Source: Chishuiella changwenlii
Lineage (GTDB): Bacteria; Bacteroidota; Bacteroidia; Flavobacteriales; Weeksellaceae
Direction: 5' to 3'
DNA: 64,000 nt
Assembly: GCF_900142565.1 (NCBI RefSeq)
Contig: NZ_FRBH01000002.1
Coordinates: 186,001-250,000 of the forward strand
Part shown: piece by piece, positions 60,401-64,000 of the stretch
Layout: the number at the start of each line of letters is the position of its first letter
Position numbering within the stretch: position 1 is the first letter of the stretch
Made by a program: the position numbers and the translations under genes
The notes under the pieces: generated by a model
Seen by the model: the letters and a program-made list of their open reading frames with translations, nothing else
Told to the model about the DNA's origin: nothing
The model's database searches: none

Positions 60401-60522
60401 ATTTTTTTTTTACTTTTTAGAAAGCTAGTAATAATCAGGTATAAGAAACTTTTTTTTAAAATATTCGATCTTAAGTGTTTAATATTCTTTACTTTAAATA
60501 GTACTTAAGTATCTTAGCACCG

Positions 60523-60612
60523 AGTTATAAAAGTAACAATAAGTATCAAAAATTTTCATAGAAGTTATTAATTACTAAAGCTGTTTTGCATAATTGTAGA
60601 GCAGCTTTTTTT
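60523..60612 (+). ncRNA. Candidate small RNA 1 of the array
   Basis: Box TATCTTAG (60510-60517); terminator GCTGTTTTGCA-TAAT-TGTAGAGCAGC with T run to 60612. Predicted transcript about 90 nt. The body shares AATTTTCATA with the others. Start site inferred from the box. Confidence 0.5.
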
Positions 60613-60730
60613 GTAGATTAAAATATAATTAAATCACTGATAATCAGAGTTTAAATTTGGTTTTAAAAAATAAGTGATCTTAAATACTTAATGTTGTTTA
60701 TTGTAGAATTACTTAAATAAATTTGCAATC

Positions 60731-60813
60731 AAGTAGTATAAAGATTGATTTTTTCATATAAAATTGATTAAATTGTTTAGGCTGTTTCATATAAATATGG
60801 AGCAGCTTTTTTT
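60731..60813 (+). ncRNA. Candidate small RNA 2 of the array
   Basis: GTTG, 21 bases, TAAATTTG (60718-60725); terminator GCTGTTTCATA-TAAA-TATGGAGCAGC, an 11-bp stem, T run to 60813. Body AAGTAGTATAAAGATTGATT then TTTTCATA, nearly as in RNA 3. Confidence 0.55.
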
Positions 60814-60931
60814 GTAGATTAAAATGTAATTAAATTAATGATAATCAGAGTTTAAAGTTGATTTTAAAAAATAAGTGATCTTAAATATTTAATATTGTTT
60901 ATTGTAGAATTACTTAAATAGCTTTGCAAAC

Positions 60932-61009
60932 AAGTAGTAAGAGATTAATTTTTTCATACAAATTAATTAATAGTTGAAGCTGTTCCATATAACATGGAAC
61001 AGTTTTTTT
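60932..61009 (+). ncRNA. Candidate small RNA 3 of the array
   Basis: ATTG, 21 bases, TAGCTTTG (60919-60926), the best promoter of the set; terminator CTGTTCCAT-ATAAC-ATGGAACAG, T run to 61009. Body AAGTAGTAAGAGATTAATTT then TTTCATA. Confidence 0.55.
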
Positions 61010-61212
61010 ATTTTAATTAATTTAGAAATCCTTTAATGCAGATTTTTAGAAATAGAACTTCATATATTAAATAAGCTCTTGTAATTTGCTATGTATAAAG
61101 ATTAATGTAATCAAAACGCTGTAAATCAGATAGTAAATCAATTTATTTAAAATAAATGATCATAAGTATTTAATATAGTTTATTATAAAATTACTTAAAT
61201 AACTTAGCGATT

Positions 61213-61289
61213 GAAGTATATAAGTAAGTAAATTACTAAAGATTGATTAAACAAAAAGGCTATTTCACATTTGTGCGATAGCTTTTTTT
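61213..61289 (+). ncRNA. Candidate small RNA 4 of the array
   Basis: Box TAACTTAG (61200-61207) with a weak -33 (ATAG); terminator GCTATTTCAC / GTGCGATAGC with one mismatch, T run to 61289. Body contains AAGTATATAAGTAAGTAAAT and AGATTGATTAAA. Confidence 0.45.
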
Positions 61290-61417
61290 ATATTAAATCC
61301 CTTATAGCTGCTAGTTTAAGTAATTTACTATCAATTTAAAAAACATTTTTTTTAAAATAAATGACCTTAAATGTTTAATATTATTTATTTTAATATTCTT
61401 TAAATAGTTTTGCGGTA

Positions 61418-61487
61418 GGGTGATAGAAAGATTAATTTCATATTAATTGTAACGGCTGTTTCACATAATTGTGAAATGGCCATTTTT
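61418..61487 (+). ncRNA. Candidate small RNA 5 of the array
   Basis: Box TAGTTTTG (61405-61412); terminator GGCTGTTTCACA-TAAT-TGTGAAATGGCC with a five-base T run. Body contains AGATTAATTTCATATTAAT. The 3' end meets the stop codon of the convergent hxlR-type gene (61486), so the hairpin may terminate both. Confidence 0.45.
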
Positions 61488-61905
61488 ATAAATTAAATTT
61501 CTTTTTTAAAATTTTTGTGTAATTTTTTATAAAAGCTTCTTTATCTTTTTTAATCTCTTTTAATAAAGGTTTGTAATCTTCTGCAACATCAAAATATTTT
61601 TCCGCCCAAAGATTAACTTCTATAATAATTGGTAATAAATTTATTCCTTTTTCTGAAAGAGAATAAAGGACTTTAGCTTTACTTTCTGGATGTTCAGATT
61701 TTATAATGATACCATTCTCTTCCAGCATTTTTAATCTTGATGCTAAAATATTAGTTGCTATTTTTTCATCAGATTTTAAAAAATCTCCATAAGTACATCG
61801 GTCAGAAAAAATTAAATCTCTTATAATTAATAATGACCACTTGTCTCCAACAATATCTAGAGAACAACTAATTAAACAGTTAGATCTTGTTTTAATATTT
61901 TTCAT
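61486..61905 (-). CDS. HxlR-family transcriptional regulator
   Basis: 139 residues from ATG 61905 (MKNIKTRSNCLISCSLDIVGDKW); the frame is open further upstream but would run into the divergent gene. Winged-helix HxlR/DUF24 fold: CSLDIVGDKWSLLIIRDLIF, TNILASRLKMLEENGIIIKSEH, YSLSEKGINLLPIIIEVNLWAEKY. Cys10 and Cys14 sit at the N-terminus near where YodB and HypR carry their redox-sensing Cys, so it may sense quinones, aldehydes or oxidants. It is divergent from an Old Yellow Enzyme gene, its likely target. Confidence 0.88.
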   Translation of the reverse strand: MKNIKTRSNCLISCSLDIVGDKWSLLIIRDLIFSDRCTYGDFLKSDEKIATNILASRLKMLEENGIIIKSEHPESKAKVLYSLSEKGINLLPIIIEVNLWAEKYFDVAEDYKPLLKEIKKDKEAFIKNYTKILKKKFNL

Positions 61906-61944
61906 AAAAAATAAAATTACTTGCTTTTTGAAAGTGAATTTAAT

Positions 61945-61968
61945 TATATTTGTAATTGCAATATGCAA
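61945..61968. promoter_or_regulatory. Promoter and palindrome between hxlR-type and Old Yellow Enzyme genes
   Basis: TATATTTG (61945-61952) is the -7 box for the plus-strand gene. TTGCA-ATA-TGCAA (61956-61968), a perfect 13-bp palindrome, lies at the expected start site, and wider flanks TTGTAA / TTACAA (61950-61955 and 61975-61980) are also inverted. A good candidate operator for the HxlR protein. Confidence 0.55.
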
Positions 61969-61997
61969 GCAAATTTACAACTAAATATAATTTAACA

Positions 61998-63095
61998 ATG
62001 AAAGAAGAATCATTATTTAATAATTACGAAGAGAATAATTTACAATTAAACAATCGTATTGTAATGGCACCAATGACTCGAGCACGTGCAGATAATAAAG
62101 AAAATGTAGCAACAGAACTTATTGCAGAATATTATGCACAGCGTACAACAGCAGGACTTATTATTACCGAAGGTACATTTGTAAGTGAAGAAGGAATAGG
62201 TGTAATAAACGTTCCTGGAATTTATACAAAACAACAAATTGATGGTTGGAAAATTGTTACGACTGCAGTTCATGAAAAAGGCGGAAAGATATTTGCGCAG
62301 TTGTGGCATACAGGTGCTATGTCTCATCCAGATTTGCACGAAGGAAGATTACCATTAGCTCCGTCTAATTATAATCCAGAGCAACAAGCATTTACAGCAG
62401 AAGGTTTTAAACCAACTGTTGCGCCTCGCCCAATGACAATAGAAGATATCAATAAAACAATAGAAGATTTTAAACAAGCAACATTAAATGCAATCGAAGC
62501 TGGTTTTGATGGTGTTGAAATACATGCAGCAAATGGATATTTACTTCAACAGTTTTTTAGTAAAAACTCTAATAATAGAACAGATGAGTACGGACAAACA
62601 ATAGAAAATAGAGCTCGTATTCTTTTTGAAATTTTAGATGAGATTAAAAAAGTTGCAGATATAAAAAGAGTAGGAGTTAGATTAAATCCATCTTTAGACG
62701 GAATGATGGGAATTTTTATAGATGATGAAACAATTGCTGTTTACGATTATATTGTTACAAAATTAAATGAATATGATTTAGCATACTTACATTTATTAGA
62801 ACCATTTACAGATGTAACAAATAATCCGAATGCAGTAAAAGAGGTGGCAAAATATTACCGTAAATTATATGAAGGGACGATTATTATAAACAAGTCTTTT
62901 GATAAAGAAACGGCAATTAAAGTGATAGATGCTGGCGATGCTGACTTAGTTTCTTTCGGAGTACCATTTATTGGAAATCCAGATTTAGTGGAGCGTTTTA
63001 AAACAAATCAGCCATTGAATAAAGCAGATGATAAAACATTTTATACACCAGGTGAAAAAGGATATACTGATTATCCTTTCTTAAATGAGGAATAA
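61998..63095 (+). CDS. Old Yellow Enzyme family ene-reductase (NemA-like)
   Basis: 365 residues from ATG 61998 (the upstream codons in frame overlap the operator). FMN-containing TIM barrel that reduces activated C=C bonds of unsaturated aldehydes, ketones, maleimides or nitro compounds with NAD(P)H. Seen: NRIVMAPMTRARAD, FAQLWHTGAMSHPD, the catalytic HAANGY (His176, Asn179, Tyr181), FFSKNSNNRTDEYGQTIENRARI, and the C-terminal FMN phosphate site DLVSFGVPFIGNPDLVERF. It is probably repressed by the divergent HxlR protein and induced by electrophiles. Physiological substrate unknown. Confidence 0.92.
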   Translation: MKEESLFNNYEENNLQLNNRIVMAPMTRARADNKENVATELIAEYYAQRTTAGLIITEGTFVSEEGIGVINVPGIYTKQQIDGWKIVTTAVHEKGGKIFAQLWHTGAMSHPDLHEGRLPLAPSNYNPEQQAFTAEGFKPTVAPRPMTIEDINKTIEDFKQATLNAIEAGFDGVEIHAANGYLLQQFFSKNSNNRTDEYGQTIENRARILFEILDEIKKVADIKRVGVRLNPSLDGMMGIFIDDETIAVYDYIVTKLNEYDLAYLHLLEPFTDVTNNPNAVKEVAKYYRKLYEGTIIINKSFDKETAIKVIDAGDADLVSFGVPFIGNPDLVERFKTNQPLNKADDKTFYTPGEKGYTDYPFLNEE

Positions 63096-63109
63096 TTTGC
63101 TGAATAAAT

Positions 63110-63143
63110 AAAAAGGCTCACTATTTAAATAGTGAGCCTTTTT
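63110..63143. terminator. Bidirectional terminator
   Basis: AAAAGGCTCACTATTT / AAATAGTGAGCCTTTT perfect stem, between the ene-reductase and the convergent M20 gene. Confidence 0.85.
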
Positions 63144-63170
63144 ATTTATATAAATTACTTTTTTTGAATA

Positions 63171-64000
63171 TTAAAAATTAAAATCTTTTAATAAACTTAC
63201 ATAACGTTCTATACCATGTTCTATTTCTGATAAATAAATATATTCATCTGGTGTATGAGAACGAGCAGAATCTCCAGGTCCCATTTTTACTGTTTCGAAA
63301 TTCATCATTGCTTGATCTGACATTGTAGGAGAACCATAAGTTGTACAACCTAATTCTATTCCTTTTTGTACAATTGGATGATCCTCTGAAATGCGAGAAG
63401 AATTTAATCGTAACGAACGAGCCTTAACTACAGCTTTAGGTAAATTTTTAATGATTATATCAACTAATTCTTCATTAGAATATAATTCGTTTACACGACA
63501 ATCTACAACTAAATTACATTCGTCTGGAACTACATTATGTTGCTTACCAGCCTCTATTTGAGTTACAGTCATTTTTACTGGACCTAACATATCAGAAACT
63601 CGATCAAACTCGTAAGTTTTAAACCAGTTCATAATCTCAATAGCTTCATAAATAGCGTTTATACCTTCATTTCTAGCTGCATGTCCTGTTTTTCCTTTTG
63701 CAATAACATCTAAAACAACTAAACCACGTTCAGCAATTGCCATATCCATTTGGGTAGGTTCACCAACAATTCCTAAATCTATTTTAGGTAAACTAGGTAA
63801 AATACTTGCTACATTTAATTCACCAGAACTTTCTTCTTCAGCTGTTATGGCAACAATTAAATTATAAGGTAAATCTTCGTTTAAGAAATTAACATAAGTT
63901 GCTAATAAACTAACTGCAGAAGCTCCGGCATCGTTACTTCCTAATCCAACTAATTTATCACCTTCTATGGTTGCTTTTAAAGGATTATAAGTCCAAGAAG
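63171..64000 (-). CDS. M20 family metallohydrolase, acetylornithine deacetylase-like (5' end outside window)
   Basis: Partial: the frame stays open to the window edge, giving at least 276 C-terminal residues; an internal ATG at 63749 is not the start. Upstream of it the frame reads GLGSNDAGASAVSLLATY (metal-binding Asp), then AITAEEESSGELN with the catalytic Glu pair, then IVGEPTQMDMAIAERGLV. Further on come GKTGHAARNEG (dimerisation domain), NVVPDECNLVVDCRVNE and the last metal ligand region GDSARSHTPDEY. This fits the Flavobacteriia M20 deacetylases placed in arginine synthesis. Which acyl-amino acid is cut cannot be told from this part. A hairpin terminator follows. Confidence 0.85.
   Translation of the reverse strand, partial: SWTYNPLKATIEGDKLVGLGSNDAGASAVSLLATYVNFLNEDLPYNLIVAITAEEESSGELNVASILPSLPKIDLGIVGEPTQMDMAIAERGLVVLDVIAKGKTGHAARNEGINAIYEAIEIMNWFKTYEFDRVSDMLGPVKMTVTQIEAGKQHNVVPDECNLVVDCRVNELYSNEELVDIIIKNLPKAVVKARSLRLNSSRISEDHPIVQKGIELGCTTYGSPTMSDQAMMNFETVKMGPGDSARSHTPDEYIYLSEIEHGIERYVSLLKDFNF

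Larger units (their letters stand above)
60436..61490 (+). repeat. Array of five tandem promoter-terminator cassettes
   Basis: A block of about 60 bases ending in TAnnTT(T/A)G recurs five times (boxes at 60510, 60718, 60919, 61200 and 61405; spacings 208, 201, 281 and 205). Each contains a copy of TGATCTTAAAT.TTTAAT about 40 bases upstream of the box, and each is followed 70-90 bases later by a hairpin and T run. Cassettes 2 and 3 are the most alike, including the sequence between them (GTAGATTAAAATxTAATTAA, GATAATCAGAGTTTAAA). There is no open reading frame across the array. Confidence 0.8.

Noticed and set aside
60436-61490. CRISPR array
   Set aside because: The repeated blocks are 200-280 bp apart, AT-rich and contain promoters and terminators; no short repeat-spacer pattern and no cas genes.
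61956-61997. Extended N-terminus of the Old Yellow Enzyme
   Set aside because: The extra 14 codons cover the palindromic operator and the expected start site; the family begins close to MKEESLF.

Overview
The window is AT-rich chromosomal DNA from a member of the Bacteroidota, class Flavobacteriia. Pointers are the type IX secretion C-terminal sorting domains, an exosortase of the XrtF type with its partner protein, LytTR and OmpR two-component pairs, an OmpA protein with thrombospondin type 3 repeats, and many copies of the Bacteroidota promoter (TTTG, about 19-21 bases, TAnnTTTG). The gene set would fit a Weeksellaceae/Empedobacter-like or related flavobacterium, but the genus is a guess. 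Most of the window is ordinary core genome. I see no prophage, transposase, CRISPR array or rRNA.

Layout. 1-6.7 kb: acetate transporter, phosphoglucosamine mutase, TPR protein, ACP phosphodiesterase, acyl-CoA carboxylase beta subunit and a small secreted protein. 6.7-18 kb, mostly minus strand: a secreted YKNG-repeat protein with a GH92 alpha-mannosidase, DNA polymerase I, a 2Fe-2S ferredoxin and its likely NADP reductase on either side of an outer-membrane protein, then tRNA-Met(CAT). 18.2-26.7 kb: three tandem paralogous secreted metzincin proteases with T9SS sorting domains. The middle copy carries one internal stop. 26.7-35.2 kb: secreted AroQ-gamma-like chorismate mutase, thymidylate synthase, an RDD protein, RlmB, XrtF and its partner, a free-methionine-sulfoxide-reductase-like GAF protein, RsmG, and an operon of three cell-envelope proteins of unknown function. 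35.4-46.2 kb: GyrB, a CPA2 antiporter, a LytS/LytTR pair, a C1q-like secreted protein, an ABC-F ATPase, SmpB and OmpA. 46.6-49.3 kb: an operon of three secreted C-type-lectin-like proteins. 49.7-60.2 kb: an ABC1/UbiB kinase, ribosomal protein S1, an OmpR-type two-component system followed by a porin and a KgtP-like 2-oxoglutarate permease, and an Lrp/AsnC regulator with an EamA exporter. 60.2-61.5 kb: a non-coding stretch with five tandem promoter-plus-terminator cassettes that look like small RNA genes. 61.5-64 kb: a divergent HxlR regulator and Old Yellow Enzyme, then an M20 deacetylase cut by the window edge.

How the pieces work together. The two-component system, porin and KgtP-like permease look like one uptake module: four TTCAA motifs spaced exactly 11 bp apart, a layout typical of OmpR-family sites, lie just upstream of the porin. 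The Lrp regulator has a 17-bp palindrome over its own -33 box and is followed by an exporter, suggesting an autoregulated efflux unit. The HxlR/Old Yellow Enzyme pair resembles an electrophile-response switch.

The observation I rate highest is the tandem small-RNA array at 60.4-61.5 kb. All function calls come from reading motifs. No database search was run.
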